Part shown: piece after piece, positions 30,636 to 40,307 of the stretch
How the letters are laid out: every line of letters starts with the position of its first letter
How positions within the stretch are numbered: the first letter of the stretch is position 1
NCBI GenBank assembly: GCA_021794205.1
Contig: JAJYRH010000019.1
Location: forward strand, 1 to 43,043
DNA length: 43,043 bases
Source: a bacterium
Lineage (GTDB): Bacteria > Vulcanimicrobiota > Vulcanimicrobiia > Vulcanimicrobiales > Vulcanimicrobiaceae
Direction of reading: 5' to 3'
Made by a program: the position numbers and the translations under genes
The notes under the pieces: generated by a model
Database searches by the model: none
What the model was told of the DNA's origin: nothing
What the model saw: only the letters and a program-made list of their open reading frames with translations

Positions 30636-32849
30636 ATGCGCTCTACGTTCGCACTACTTTTTCTCGCCGCTGCTGCAGCGCTCGTAGCCTGCGGCGGTGG
30701 AGGCAGCGGTTCGCTCCCGGCAACCAACCATCCATCGAGCGGTAGCGTCGGCCCAAGCGCCGCGCTCACGTTGCACTTTCCCGCTCCCTCTACCGCGAGC
30801 GGCGCGCGCTCCCCGAAGTATCTCTCGTCGAGCACGACCTCGGTAACGATCACCATCACCGCAGTCAACGGCGCCCCGCCGAATCCGACGGTACCGCCGA
30901 CGACGATTGCGGTCGTTCCCGGGCAAGGCAGTTGCACCGCAGTCGTCAACGGTGGATTCAGCTGCACCGCCACCGTCGGCGCGGTCGCCGGGAACGACAC
31001 CTTCCTCATTCAAGCCTACGACAGCAGCGGCGCGCTGCTCTCGTCGGGGAGCATCACCGTCGCGGTGAATCCGACGGGAACGACCACGGTCACGACACCG
31101 CTCGTGCTCGGGGGCGTCACCGCGAGCACCGCGTTAGTCGAACCCTCGCCGGGGCCGCAGAGCGACGGCTCCGCGCTCACCACAGCGGGTACGTGGGTTC
31201 CACCCGCCGACGGCACCGCGCGCACGCTCACCGTCTCCATCGTCGCGAAGGACGCCTCCGGCAATATGATCGTCGGGCCGCTCGCGACGCCGATTCCCAT
31301 CGCATTGACCGATCCCAGCGGCGGCACGCTCTCCGATACGATCTCGCCGAGCGCGAATGCGAGCGGCACAACGATCGTCGCGGTGCCGGCGACGGTCACG
31401 CTGAAATATAGCGGCGCGGCGTTTTACACCGCCGCCTCGCCCGCTCCGGGAACGCTCGCGCTCGGCAGCGGAAGCGGCGCGACGACGGTCGCTATCGCAC
31501 CGCTGCAAGCGACGTCCTCGATCTCGCTCGCAAACGCGACGGTCGGCATTCCGTTTACGGTGACGGCAACGGAGGCGAATGCAACGACGCTCACCTTCAC
31601 CGCGACGGCGGCATCATCGGGCGGAACGTTCGAAGCGGCCTGCCCCGGTGCACTTCCGCCGACGACCGGCGCGACGACGCTCTCCTGTTCGACAACGTCG
31701 GGAAGCGTTGCATTCAACGTCGCGCCAACCGGGCTGGGCACCGGCGGCTCGCTCGCGATCTCCGACGCGAACGGCGTCGACGTCAAACAGCCCTTCGACG
31801 TGACGCCGCAAAGCGGCGGCGGCATCAACGTGCCCCCGCACACCGTGGCCGATTATACCGTTTTCACAACTTCGCCTACGGGGCTTGGTGACGAACTGCT
31901 CGGCCTAAGCGCCGGCCCGAACGGAACGCATATTTATTTTACCGAAGGCGCGATTGGCGGCATCGGAAGTTTCGCGCCGAGCGCATGCATTCCGGGAAGC
32001 CCGACGAGTTGCGGAATCGTGTCGTCGAGCATCGCCGGTTACAGTAGCCCCTTCCCGCTCTACGTAACTGCAGCGAACGGAGCACTGATGTTCGATGACG
32101 ACAACTCGAACGCCATTTATAGCGCGTCGTGCTCGGGCACTTCGTGCACGGCGACGCCGGTTGGGGGGTCGATCCCGCAACCCGGCCCCTTCGTCGCAAG
32201 CTCGTTCGGCCTCGTAAACTTCGAACTCGTCGGAACTCCGCAAGTCTTACAGCCGATCGGTTCGGCCTGGAACGCCTTAAATGGGGTGCTCTCAAATCTT
32301 TCGCAGGCGACCATCGGTTTCTCGGGCGAACCGACGGCGACGGGCACGCTCAGCGGCACGGGAGACCCCGGGCTCGAATCCGTCCTCCCTCCGAGCAGCG
32401 GATCGATCGTTTTACCGACCGACTTCAAAACGCTCACCTATTGCACGAACACGTCGCAACATTCTACCGACACCGGAACGATCGTCCTCGACGGGCTCGC
32501 ACTCGGAAGCGATGGTAACCTTTGGGTCGTCGAAAGCGATCGCCGATACATCGCTGCAATTTCACCGGGAAACTGCATCCTCGGCGAATATCCCCTTCCA
32601 ACGATTACGGGAACTCCGCCCTCGTTTTTTACCGAGCACTATACGGTGATCGCCGGCCCCGACGGCAATCTTTGGGTGACCGATCCGGCGAATAATTCGA
32701 TCGATCGCGTTACGACGTCGGGCGCCGCGACCGCGTTCGCAATTCCCACCGCTGCAGCCGACCCATTCGATATCATCGTCGGCCCCGACGGAAATCTCTG
32801 GTTTACCGAAGCTGCAACGCTCAAGATCGGCGAGGTGGTTCTGCAATGA
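30636..32849 (+). CDS. Beta-propeller lipoprotein A1 (Vgb-like C-terminus)
   Basis: A 737-residue lipoprotein. The signal peptide (MRSTFALLFLAAAAALVAC) has its lipobox cysteine at residue 19, followed by a glycine run. Residues about 45-400 are Ser/Thr/Ala/Pro-rich Ig-like beta domains. The C-terminal third has propeller blades with the virginiamycin-lyase-like consensus: LALGSDGNLWVVES, VIAGPDGNLWVTDP and IIVGPDGNLWFTEA. Virginiamycin lyase activity is unlikely from this alone; surface or periplasmic binding is more plausible. GGGGAGGACG precedes the start. Its stop overlaps the next gene by ATGA. The N-terminal domain (RSPKYLSSSTTSVTI, NDTFLIQAYDSSGALLSSGS) is repeated almost unchanged in gene A2. 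Confidence 0.85.
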   Translation: MRSTFALLFLAAAAALVACGGGGSGSLPATNHPSSGSVGPSAALTLHFPAPSTASGARSPKYLSSSTTSVTITITAVNGAPPNPTVPPTTIAVVPGQGSCTAVVNGGFSCTATVGAVAGNDTFLIQAYDSSGALLSSGSITVAVNPTGTTTVTTPLVLGGVTASTALVEPSPGPQSDGSALTTAGTWVPPADGTARTLTVSIVAKDASGNMIVGPLATPIPIALTDPSGGTLSDTISPSANASGTTIVAVPATVTLKYSGAAFYTAASPAPGTLALGSGSGATTVAIAPLQATSSISLANATVGIPFTVTATEANATTLTFTATAASSGGTFEAACPGALPPTTGATTLSCSTTSGSVAFNVAPTGLGTGGSLAISDANGVDVKQPFDVTPQSGGGINVPPHTVADYTVFTTSPTGLGDELLGLSAGPNGTHIYFTEGAIGGIGSFAPSACIPGSPTSCGIVSSSIAGYSSPFPLYVTAANGALMFDDDNSNAIYSASCSGTSCTATPVGGSIPQPGPFVASSFGLVNFELVGTPQVLQPIGSAWNALNGVLSNLSQATIGFSGEPTATGTLSGTGDPGLESVLPPSSGSIVLPTDFKTLTYCTNTSQHSTDTGTIVLDGLALGSDGNLWVVESDRRYIAAISPGNCILGEYPLPTITGTPPSFFTEHYTVIAGPDGNLWVTDPANNSIDRVTTSGAATAFAIPTAAADPFDIIVGPDGNLWFTEAATLKIGEVVLQ

Positions 32850-34747
32850 GACGGATTCGACGCAACATTCTCAAACATCTTAAAAATCTTCGCCGCGAAC
32901 TCGCGGCATCGGGGCTCGCATTCGCGCTGCTCGCCGGTTGCGGCGGCGGGAGCGGCGCGGGGAACGGCATGCCCTCGCATGCGATACCCGCGGTCGGCGG
33001 GAACGGGACGCTCTCGCTTTCGTTGCAGGTTCCCAGCCCGGCACTCCAAGCGAATCGTCGTTCCCCGAAATACGTCTCGCCCGACACCCAATACATCGGC
33101 ATCAGTTATCTCTCCGGCGTGAACCAAACGTTTACGCCCGCGCAGCTCGAGACGCCGCAGGCGAGCTTCGCCGTGTCGTCACCGAGCGTTTGCGCGATTC
33201 AAAGCAACGGTTATCGCTTCTGCTCGGTCGCCGTTTCGTTGGCTCCGGGAACCTATACCGTCGGCATCACCACCTGGGCCGCGCCTCCTACGTCGGGCAC
33301 GTTCGCCGCAAGCAGCGAATTGTCGCAAGCGACGCTCCCGGGTGAAGTCGTCGCCGCCGGGACCGCTGCAAATCTTGGAAACGCGACCGCGATTAATGCG
33401 TCGCTCGACGCGATTCCCGCCGGACTCGCCGTCACGCCGCTGCCCTCGCAAACGCACGTCACGGCGGACGGCGCGACCTACGATATCATCGGCATGTCGC
33501 CGGTCGATTTTCTCGTCGAACCCGTCGACGCGGCGGGAAATATCATCGTCGGCCAAGGCGCACCGAGCGTCGCGCTCGCCGCCGACAGCGCACACGACAC
33601 CGTCGTCACGCCGAATACGGGAAATCCGAACGAGTTCGCCGTTCAAGTCGTCGCGTGGAATAGCTCGCCGCTCTCGCTCACCGCGACGGCGACGCCGCCC
33701 GGCGGCTCGGGGCTCGGCCCGACGAGTGCGCTGCTTTCCGTCCAACCAATTCAAGAGCTGTGGGGAAGCTATGCAAATGCGGGGCCGATCGACGGCTTAG
33801 CGGGCTTTGCATTGCAGCCGACCTCGGGCGCGACCCTCTACTACGCGCCGCCCTTTACCGGCGCCGGAACGGGCAGTCTCTCCACGCCAATCGATTCCCT
33901 CATCGGCAATACCAATGCCGCAGCGCTCAATTTTCAAGGGTCGGTCGTCGATTCGTCTGGGAATATCTGGGTAGCGGATAACGCGACGAATCAGGTCGCC
34001 GAGTACGGCCTTCCAACGGGAAGCCAAGGGCTCGCCCCGACCGGTACGCAGCTCGCCTTGACTCTGCCTTCACTCGGCACCACGGGAATCAATCTCTCCG
34101 CCGATTCCAGCGGGAACATCTGGCTCTACGATTCGTTCACCGGTTATCTCAATGAGTATGCCGCTGCGAATGGTACGCTGGAAAAATCGGTCTCGGTTTC
34201 CAGCTTGTTCGCCGCCGCCTCGCTTTCAACGATCGCCGATATCGAGGCGGTCGATAACGGTCCGCTCGCCGGGGATATTCTCATCGTCGCCAATCAGTTC
34301 CAAAATATCTATAGCTCGCTCTTTGCCGTCAACAGCCCATTTGCATCGCCGACGGTGAGCACGCTCTTTGCCGGAACGAGTTCGGCGTCGGTACAGCAGG
34401 TCGCGCTCACCCCCTCGGGCACGCTCGCCTGGATGACGCTCGCGAGTTCTTCGGGCAACCCCAGCCTGGTTGCGGCAAACGTCGTTTCAGCGACCTCGCT
34501 GGGTCCAACGCTCGGTTCGCTCTCCGCCTTGCATTCCTGCCCCGGAATCTCCAGCGGATCCCTCATGGGTTTTAGTAGCGCGCAGCCTATCGCCGCCGCA
34601 GCAGATGGCTCGGTCTGGGTCGCGCCCGTTCCGGCGAGCAACGGTACGGCCTGTAATTACGCGCTCTCGGGAACCTCGGTCACTTTTACGGGCGGCTTCG
34701 TGCGCGACGCCAGCGACGGCGCGGTCGCCATCTCGATCGTACCGTAG
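32846..34747 (+). CDS. Beta-propeller lipoprotein B1
   Basis: A 633-residue lipoprotein translated by an ATGA overlap with A1. The N-terminus is unusually long and basic (MRRIRRNILKHLKNLRREL) before the hydrophobic core and the lipobox L-A-G-C (C32), then a glycine-rich linker. A beta domain opens RRSPKYVSPDTQYIGISYL and continues with PAGLAVTPLPSQTHVTADG and VEPVDAAGNIIVGQGAP. The C-terminal part has blades with SSGNIWVADNATNQVAEYG and SSGNIWLYDSFTGYLNEY. It resembles gene B2 in domain order. Function is unknown; probably anchored in the outer or inner membrane with the propeller facing the periplasm or outside. Confidence 0.83.
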   Translation: MRRIRRNILKHLKNLRRELAASGLAFALLAGCGGGSGAGNGMPSHAIPAVGGNGTLSLSLQVPSPALQANRRSPKYVSPDTQYIGISYLSGVNQTFTPAQLETPQASFAVSSPSVCAIQSNGYRFCSVAVSLAPGTYTVGITTWAAPPTSGTFAASSELSQATLPGEVVAAGTAANLGNATAINASLDAIPAGLAVTPLPSQTHVTADGATYDIIGMSPVDFLVEPVDAAGNIIVGQGAPSVALAADSAHDTVVTPNTGNPNEFAVQVVAWNSSPLSLTATATPPGGSGLGPTSALLSVQPIQELWGSYANAGPIDGLAGFALQPTSGATLYYAPPFTGAGTGSLSTPIDSLIGNTNAAALNFQGSVVDSSGNIWVADNATNQVAEYGLPTGSQGLAPTGTQLALTLPSLGTTGINLSADSSGNIWLYDSFTGYLNEYAAANGTLEKSVSVSSLFAAASLSTIADIEAVDNGPLAGDILIVANQFQNIYSSLFAVNSPFASPTVSTLFAGTSSASVQQVALTPSGTLAWMTLASSSGNPSLVAANVVSATSLGPTLGSLSALHSCPGISSGSLMGFSSAQPIAAAADGSVWVAPVPASNGTACNYALSGTSVTFTGGFVRDASDGAVAISIVP

Positions 34748-34757
34748 CCACAACCGC

Positions 34758-34783
34758 TCCGATCCGTTAATCCGATCCGTTAA
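34758..34783 (+). repeat. 13-bp tandem duplication between B1 and A2
   Basis: TCCGATCCGTTAA occurs twice without a gap (34758-34770 and 34771-34783), shortly after the B1 stop in a 96-bp gap. It may be a slippage product or a spacer of the A2 leader. Confidence 0.8.
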
Positions 34784-34843
34784 AAGGAACGTCCACCCCC
34801 GCACGACAAATGAGCCTCATCGAAAAAGCCCGTGAGGTTCACC

Positions 34844-37234
34844 ATGCTCCGAGCAGTAGGTTTTGGTATTTCCCTCCTGGCCCTCGCTCTTGCGATTGCC
34901 GGTTGCGGTGGCGGTGGCACACCGAGCGCCTTGCCGCCGAGCTCTGGGGGCGGTGCTTCCCTCGCGCGCAGCAGCGCGGCGATGACCTTCCATTTCCCCG
35001 CTCCCACGATGGCGAGCGGCGCGCGCCCCCCGAAATATCTCTCGCCGAACACGACCTCGATCGTCATTACGCTGACCGCGCTCAACGGCTCGCCGCCGAG
35101 CCCGGCAATCCCGCCGACGACGATCGCCGTCGCTCCGGGGCAAGGGAGTTGTAGCGCCGTTACGAGCGGTGGTTTCAGTTGCACCGCGACGGTCGGCGCG
35201 GTCGCCGGCAACGACACTTTTTTGATCCAAGCCTACGATAGCAGCGGCGCGCTGCTCTCCTCGGGCAGCATCACTGTCGCCGTGAGCCCGGGCACGACCA
35301 CCGTCGTCAAAACTCCGTTCGTCCTCGGCGGCAACGCCACGGCGTTCGCAATCGCCTCGCCGAGCCCGAACCCGGCGATCGGAGTCGCTGCGACGGGCGC
35401 CTCCGTAACGCTCTATCCGATTGCGGATAACGCGCCGCATAGCATCACCGTCACCGTCGCCGCCTTCGACGCGAGCAAGAGCGAGATCGTCGGCCCGCTC
35501 GCTTCGCCGCTGCCGATCGTGGTTTCGGGGAGCGGAATATCGCTCGCTTCGAGCGCCTTTGCGAGCGGAACGACGGAGATCGTGCAATCGCCCGCACAGA
35601 TTACCGCGACGCTCACCGCGAGCTACACCGGGCAGCCCGGCGGCACGATAACCGCGAACGGGGCGGGAAGCATCACCATCGGCGCCGGCGGTGCCGCCGG
35701 CACCGTGAACGTCGTCCCGTTCGTCATCGCAACGGCGACGCCGGGGCCGGCGAATCTCGTCATCGGCGGCTACCCGCAGGCATTGCAGATTCAAGAAGCG
35801 GGAGCGACCCATTTCACCATCGCCGGAATCGGCACCACCACATCGGCGACGATCGCGGGGCCGCCGACGATCTGTACCGCGAGCGGATCGACGCTCACTT
35901 GCACCGCGACGAACGGAGTCGTCAGCGGGCTCACGCTCGTACCAAACGCGGCGATCTCCGGCACGACCAACTTCACCGTCGGTGACGGGCACGGCGCGAA
36001 CTTCAACCTCACCGCATCGGTCGCCGGACAATCCGGCGCGACGCCCACTTTCCCGACGAGCTACGCGGTGACGCAGATCGCGGTCACACCACCGCCGGGC
36101 GGCTACACCACGACCAGCCTTGGTGGCATCGCGCTCGGCCCCGATGGGCAGACGCTCTACACGCTCGCGGTCTCTTCGCCCGGCCCCACCGACGCCGTCA
36201 ACCTACTCGCGATTTCGTCGAATGGGTGCTCGAGCAGCAGTTGCGCGCCGACGCTCGCGGCATATCCGCAGCCGACCCCGAATCCGTCCTCGAGCACCGC
36301 GCCGGCAACGAACGGCTTTCTCAATCCGCAACCCGGCTTTATCGCGCTCGGCGGCGATGGGAACCTGTGGGTCGCCGATACCGCGACCGCCGCGCTCACG
36401 GAGATCGGCCTTCCCTGCAGCGCGACGGCGACGCCGCCATGCGTTCTCGCGCAAGGCTCGCCGGCGTCATTTACCATGCCGGGATCCGGGCCGCCCTACA
36501 ACGCCATCCTTGGAGCGGGCGGTGCCACGGTCGTAGCAACGAACGATTCACTTTCGACCGATGCAGCCGGCTTTCTGATGGTATCGGCGTATCTCTTCGG
36601 CACTCCGTTTGGTTTGAATGTCTTTTCCCCCGCCAGCGGCCCAGCTGGCCCGGTGACGGGGCTTGCAGCGGTGACCGCCTCCGGTGCAACCGATATCTAC
36701 GGGCCCGCTGGATCGCTGCTCGACGAAATCACCCTCTCCGCCTCGGGGGCGAGTCTCACCGCGCAGTACGAACTCGGCACCGGTGTGGCAACGTCGATTC
36801 CGTCCTGTACCGGCGGCGTTGCGGTGAGCGGAGCGATCGCCCAGACCGGCGCGATCGCCACCGACGCGCAGGGAAATCTCTGGCTCTCGGCACTCACGAG
36901 TGCAACTGCGACGCCGGCGAACGCGCAGGTGCTCGTCGAGATCGCACCGTCGGCGACGGCGGGGCCCTGCGGCAAAGCGATTGTGGCATTGCCGACGACC
37001 GCCCTCGCATCGCAGATCGTATTAGGGCCCGACGGCAACCTCTGGTTCATCGTCCCCGGCATCAACCACATCTACCGTTTCGCACCATCGTTGGTCGGCA
37101 CGACGGCACCGGTGGTCGCGGCATTCCCGCAAACGCCGTTGAGCGGCGCCCCCATCGAACTCGCTTCCGGCGACGACGGGAATATTTGGTTCACTGAAAA
37201 CGGCGGCACCATCGGCGTGCTCGAACTGCATTAG
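34844..37234 (+). CDS. Beta-propeller lipoprotein A2
   Basis: A 796-residue lipoprotein, paralogue of A1. Start 34844 has TGAGG six bases upstream. The signal (MLRAVGFGISLLALALAIAG) ends at C21 with a glycine run. The N-terminal domain repeats that of A1 closely: GARPPKYLSPNTTSIVITLT, PPTTIAVAPGQGSCSAV and FLIQAYDSSGALLSSGSITV. The middle is several Ig-like repeats. The end has propeller blades (ALGGDGNLWVADTAT, VLGPDGNLWFIVPG, SGDDGNIWFTENGGTIGVLE). Ten bases separate it from B2. Confidence 0.85.
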   Translation: MLRAVGFGISLLALALAIAGCGGGGTPSALPPSSGGGASLARSSAAMTFHFPAPTMASGARPPKYLSPNTTSIVITLTALNGSPPSPAIPPTTIAVAPGQGSCSAVTSGGFSCTATVGAVAGNDTFLIQAYDSSGALLSSGSITVAVSPGTTTVVKTPFVLGGNATAFAIASPSPNPAIGVAATGASVTLYPIADNAPHSITVTVAAFDASKSEIVGPLASPLPIVVSGSGISLASSAFASGTTEIVQSPAQITATLTASYTGQPGGTITANGAGSITIGAGGAAGTVNVVPFVIATATPGPANLVIGGYPQALQIQEAGATHFTIAGIGTTTSATIAGPPTICTASGSTLTCTATNGVVSGLTLVPNAAISGTTNFTVGDGHGANFNLTASVAGQSGATPTFPTSYAVTQIAVTPPPGGYTTTSLGGIALGPDGQTLYTLAVSSPGPTDAVNLLAISSNGCSSSSCAPTLAAYPQPTPNPSSSTAPATNGFLNPQPGFIALGGDGNLWVADTATAALTEIGLPCSATATPPCVLAQGSPASFTMPGSGPPYNAILGAGGATVVATNDSLSTDAAGFLMVSAYLFGTPFGLNVFSPASGPAGPVTGLAAVTASGATDIYGPAGSLLDEITLSASGASLTAQYELGTGVATSIPSCTGGVAVSGAIAQTGAIATDAQGNLWLSALTSATATPANAQVLVEIAPSATAGPCGKAIVALPTTALASQIVLGPDGNLWFIVPGINHIYRFAPSLVGTTAPVVAAFPQTPLSGAPIELASGDDGNIWFTENGGTIGVLELH

Positions 37235-37243
37235 GAGAACGCG

Positions 37244-39349
37244 ATGATGCAACGGTATTTACGGTCGACGCTTTTCCGTTCGCTCGCCGCCGGCGCGCTC
37301 GTCCTCGCAGCGCTCTCCGCCTGCGGCGGCGGCTCGTCCTCGCTTCCGCCGGCCGGCGGGACCGGTGCGCCTTCAAATGGCGCCGTCGGGCGCGTCGTTC
37401 AAAAACTCTCGCTGCTGATTCCCGCGAACGGATTTGCGAACGATCGGCGCGCGCCGCAATACACCTCGATCGCCACCAAAGGCATCGGCATCTCGCTCGT
37501 GTTGCAAGGCGCGAGCGCGCCGAGCAACCCGGCGACGCTGCTGAACCCCGATGTAGCGATCGACCTCACGACGACGCCGATCTCGATCGTCGGCGATCTC
37601 GGGCCGAACGGAGAGGCGATCTCGTGCGCCGCCGTCACGACGCCGCAGCCAGGGCAGCAATGCACGCTCTCGCTCTCGCTTCCGACCAACGTTTCCGCCA
37701 TCGTCGTGAATGCGTGGGATACCGCGCCTGCATCCGGCACCGCCACCTTTTCCGCAGCGGCGCAGTTGCTTTCCAGCGCGACTGCCGCAGTGACGGTTGC
37801 AAGCGGTTCTCCGGGCCCGACGCTCTCGCTCGTGCTCGACGGCATTCCCGCATCGCTGACGATCCTTCCAACGACCTCGCAAACACATTTCGTTCTCAAC
37901 GCGCCCGGCGGCGCGACCGCTCCGGCATCCTACACAGAGATCGGCGCGAGCCCCGTCTCGCTCACGATCGACGCCCTCGATGCCGACGGGAACATCATCA
38001 TCGGCAACGGCGCACCGACGGTGCAATGGCAAGCGACCGAGAACGGATCGGCGATTCTCTCCGGTAGCACCGTGAGCGGCAGTGCGATGAACTTCAGCCT
38101 CGCTCCATTTTTAACCACCGCAACCGCGTTCAAATCTTCCTTCGCGTTCACCGCAACGGCAACGAGAGCGAACGGTTCGCCGCTCGCCACGTCGATCGCT
38201 ATCGAGCCCGCGCAGGAGTTCTGGGTCGGCGGGAACATCATGCTCGCCGGAACGACCGGGCGCGGCCCGCAGGCGCTGAGCGGACAGGGCGCAATCCTCG
38301 GCTACGAAATTCCACCGCCGACCGGTTCGGCGCTCTCTCCAGTTCAGTTCAACGCCGACAGCGTTCCCATGTCGTCGATCGTACAGTGTCCGAATGTACT
38401 CGGGAGCCCCGCTCCGTTCAACTTCCCTGCCGACATCATGGCCGATCCGTCGGGGGACCTCTGGATCCTCGTCAATACGCCGTATTCTTCGTCGTCGGGC
38501 AGCGGGACCGCGTCCTGCGTCGAGGAGTTTGCGCTTCAACCCAATGCGAACCCGCCGCAGGCGGTCGCCAATTCCATGCGCACGCTCTCATCGGTCGATA
38601 ACATCACCGGCTGCGTCGTCGATCGTTTCGACACGCTTTGGTGCGTCGACGCGACCGCCGATAAGATCTACGGATACAACTTGCTGGCGACGGGTAGCGC
38701 TCCGTTCTCGACGCCGAACGTAACGCTCTCGCTCTCGCTTCCGCCCGCGGGCGCCGCGACAACGCCGATTGCGATAGCGTTGCAACCGGGCGGAACGAAC
38801 CTGTGGCTGGCAATGGCGGCGAGCGCGGTTGGAACCTCAACGACGACGACGTTCTACGCGCGCGAGATTCCAATTACATCGGCGAGTTCATCGGCGCCGA
38901 GCCTCGGCACACCGAGTAATTGGGCGCCGTTCGGAAGCCCCTACGTCTCGACCGACGTCGCCGGCAGCGCGATTCCCGTTCCCGATCCGCCGCTCGCCGT
39001 CGATGCGAACGACAACATTTACTCCGTCGATGTCGGCAACGAAACGGCCGGCCCCACGCAAGCGCCGCTCATCGCCATGTGGCAGCCCTCGCTCGGCGGC
39101 GGGAACCTCTCGTTCGGAAGTCCCCCGAACGCGAGCGCGCCCTATCCGTTTGCCGGAAGTGGTCAAGGCGTCTCGAACGCCGACGAACCGTTCGCCATCG
39201 CTCCCGACGGTACGCTCTGGGTTGGGGACCAAGGTTCGTACGGCTTCACGCCTTATACGGTCTCAAGCGGCACACTCGCTGTAAACACGTTCCTCAATCC
39301 GGTGCCCGCGCCACCCTCTCCGCCCTTCGGAATAACCATCTCGCCGTAG
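37244..39349 (+). CDS. Beta-propeller lipoprotein B2
   Basis: A 701-residue lipoprotein, paralogue of B1. AGGAG precedes the start; ATG is doubled (37244 and 37247). The signal peptide ends in L-S-A-C (C27), followed by GGGSSSLPPAGG. The beta domain opens RRAPQYTSIATKGIGISLVL and includes PASLTILPTTSQTHFVL and IDALDADGNIIIGNGAPTV, paralleling B1. Blades are present towards the end (DPSGDLWILVNT, FDTLWCVDATADKIYGY, APDGTLWVGDQGS). It is the last gene of the four-lipoprotein run. Function is unknown. Confidence 0.84.
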   Translation: MMQRYLRSTLFRSLAAGALVLAALSACGGGSSSLPPAGGTGAPSNGAVGRVVQKLSLLIPANGFANDRRAPQYTSIATKGIGISLVLQGASAPSNPATLLNPDVAIDLTTTPISIVGDLGPNGEAISCAAVTTPQPGQQCTLSLSLPTNVSAIVVNAWDTAPASGTATFSAAAQLLSSATAAVTVASGSPGPTLSLVLDGIPASLTILPTTSQTHFVLNAPGGATAPASYTEIGASPVSLTIDALDADGNIIIGNGAPTVQWQATENGSAILSGSTVSGSAMNFSLAPFLTTATAFKSSFAFTATATRANGSPLATSIAIEPAQEFWVGGNIMLAGTTGRGPQALSGQGAILGYEIPPPTGSALSPVQFNADSVPMSSIVQCPNVLGSPAPFNFPADIMADPSGDLWILVNTPYSSSSGSGTASCVEEFALQPNANPPQAVANSMRTLSSVDNITGCVVDRFDTLWCVDATADKIYGYNLLATGSAPFSTPNVTLSLSLPPAGAATTPIAIALQPGGTNLWLAMAASAVGTSTTTTFYAREIPITSASSSAPSLGTPSNWAPFGSPYVSTDVAGSAIPVPDPPLAVDANDNIYSVDVGNETAGPTQAPLIAMWQPSLGGGNLSFGSPPNASAPYPFAGSGQGVSNADEPFAIAPDGTLWVGDQGSYGFTPYTVSSGTLAVNTFLNPVPAPPSPPFGITISP

Positions 39350-39552
39350 CTTCATTTCGCCCACCCTGTGTGGGGGTTGTTCATCATACGCCGAGGCAGG
39401 TGCAACGAACGTTTCCACGATCGCAGGAGCGAACTCCGGTGAGCCTCCGCCTACTCACGACGAACCCACGCCTAGTGCGGATCGTACGCAGTGTATGGAA
39501 GCCTAGGAAACTACGCGGCGCGGGGGCCATTCCTGCACCGCTGACCTGCTGC
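39350..39552. other. Gap with weak terminator and tRNA-like fragment
   Basis: CCCAC...GTGGG (39360-39374) then GGTTGTT is a weak terminator after B2. ACCGCTGACCTGCTG (39537-39551) followed by CTTAC matches the 3' part of tRNA-Thr (7791-7810) over 20 bases with one difference, directly beside the TauE-like stop. No gene is seen. The fragment may be an old attachment site. Confidence 0.45.
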
Positions 39553-40305
39553 TTACACGCCGCGGAAGAACAACGCGATCGCCATCGTGATGCCGAGCAC
39601 GATGACCGCGGCGCGCATCGCCTTCGAACTCACGCGGAGCGCGAGCCGCGCGCCGACGTAACCGCCGAGCATCGCCGCCGCCGCCATCAAAATCGCCTGC
39701 GGCCACCAAATAACTCGTGCGATCGCAAACGGAACGATTGCGATGCCGTTGATCGCGATCGCGAGTGCGTTCTTGATGCCGTTCGCGGCGTGCACGCTCG
39801 GCAAAGGAAAGAACGCGAGTAACGCGAGCATTGCATAACCCATACCGGCACCGAAGTAGCCGCCGTAAATCGCAACGCCGAATTGCGCGGCGAGTTGCAC
39901 CCAACTCGCCTTGTGCTCGGCACGCGCGCGTTCTGCGGCGACGATGCGCGGCCCGAACGCGAAAAGTGCAACAGCAGCGAGTAGCAACCAGGGTACCATC
40001 CGTTCGAAGAGCGTCGATGGCGTGCGCAGCAAGAGCAGCGCACCGAGGGTCGCGCCAAGCAGACTGATCGCGAAAAACGGCGCGATCAAGCGGCGCTGCT
40101 CGGCGATCTCCTTCCGGTATCCGCGTGCGCTCCCGATAACGCCGACCCACATCGCCGTGTTGTTCGTGGCGTTGGCGACGATCGGCGGAACGCCGACGAA
40201 GAGCAGCGCCGGAAACGAGAGAAACGAACCGCCGCCTGCGACGCTATTGATCGCGCCGCCGACGAAGGCTGCAACTGCGAGCAACCACCAGGCGTGCGGG
40301 AGCAA
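39553..40305 (-). CDS. TauE/SafE-family membrane permease
   Basis: A 250-residue integral membrane protein of the TauE/SafE (DUF81) family, probably exporting sulfite or an organosulfonate. The start LLAVAAFVGGAINSVAGGGS, then FLSFPALLFVGVPPIVANAT, is the family signature, and later segments (YGGYFGAGMGYAMLALLAFF and IKNALAIAINGIAIVPFAIA) follow the usual eight-helix plan. It starts two bases downstream of the rel/spoT stop on the same strand, so the two may be co-transcribed. The substrate cannot be read from the sequence. Confidence 0.88.
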   Translation of the reverse strand: MLPHAWWLLAVAAFVGGAINSVAGGGSFLSFPALLFVGVPPIVANATNNTAMWVGVIGSARGYRKEIAEQRRLIAPFFAISLLGATLGALLLLRTPSTLFERMVPWLLLAAVALFAFGPRIVAAERARAEHKASWVQLAAQFGVAIYGGYFGAGMGYAMLALLAFFPLPSVHAANGIKNALAIAINGIAIVPFAIARVIWWPQAILMAAAAMLGGYVGARLALRVSSKAMRAAVIVLGITMAIALFFRGV

Positions 40306-40307
40306 CG

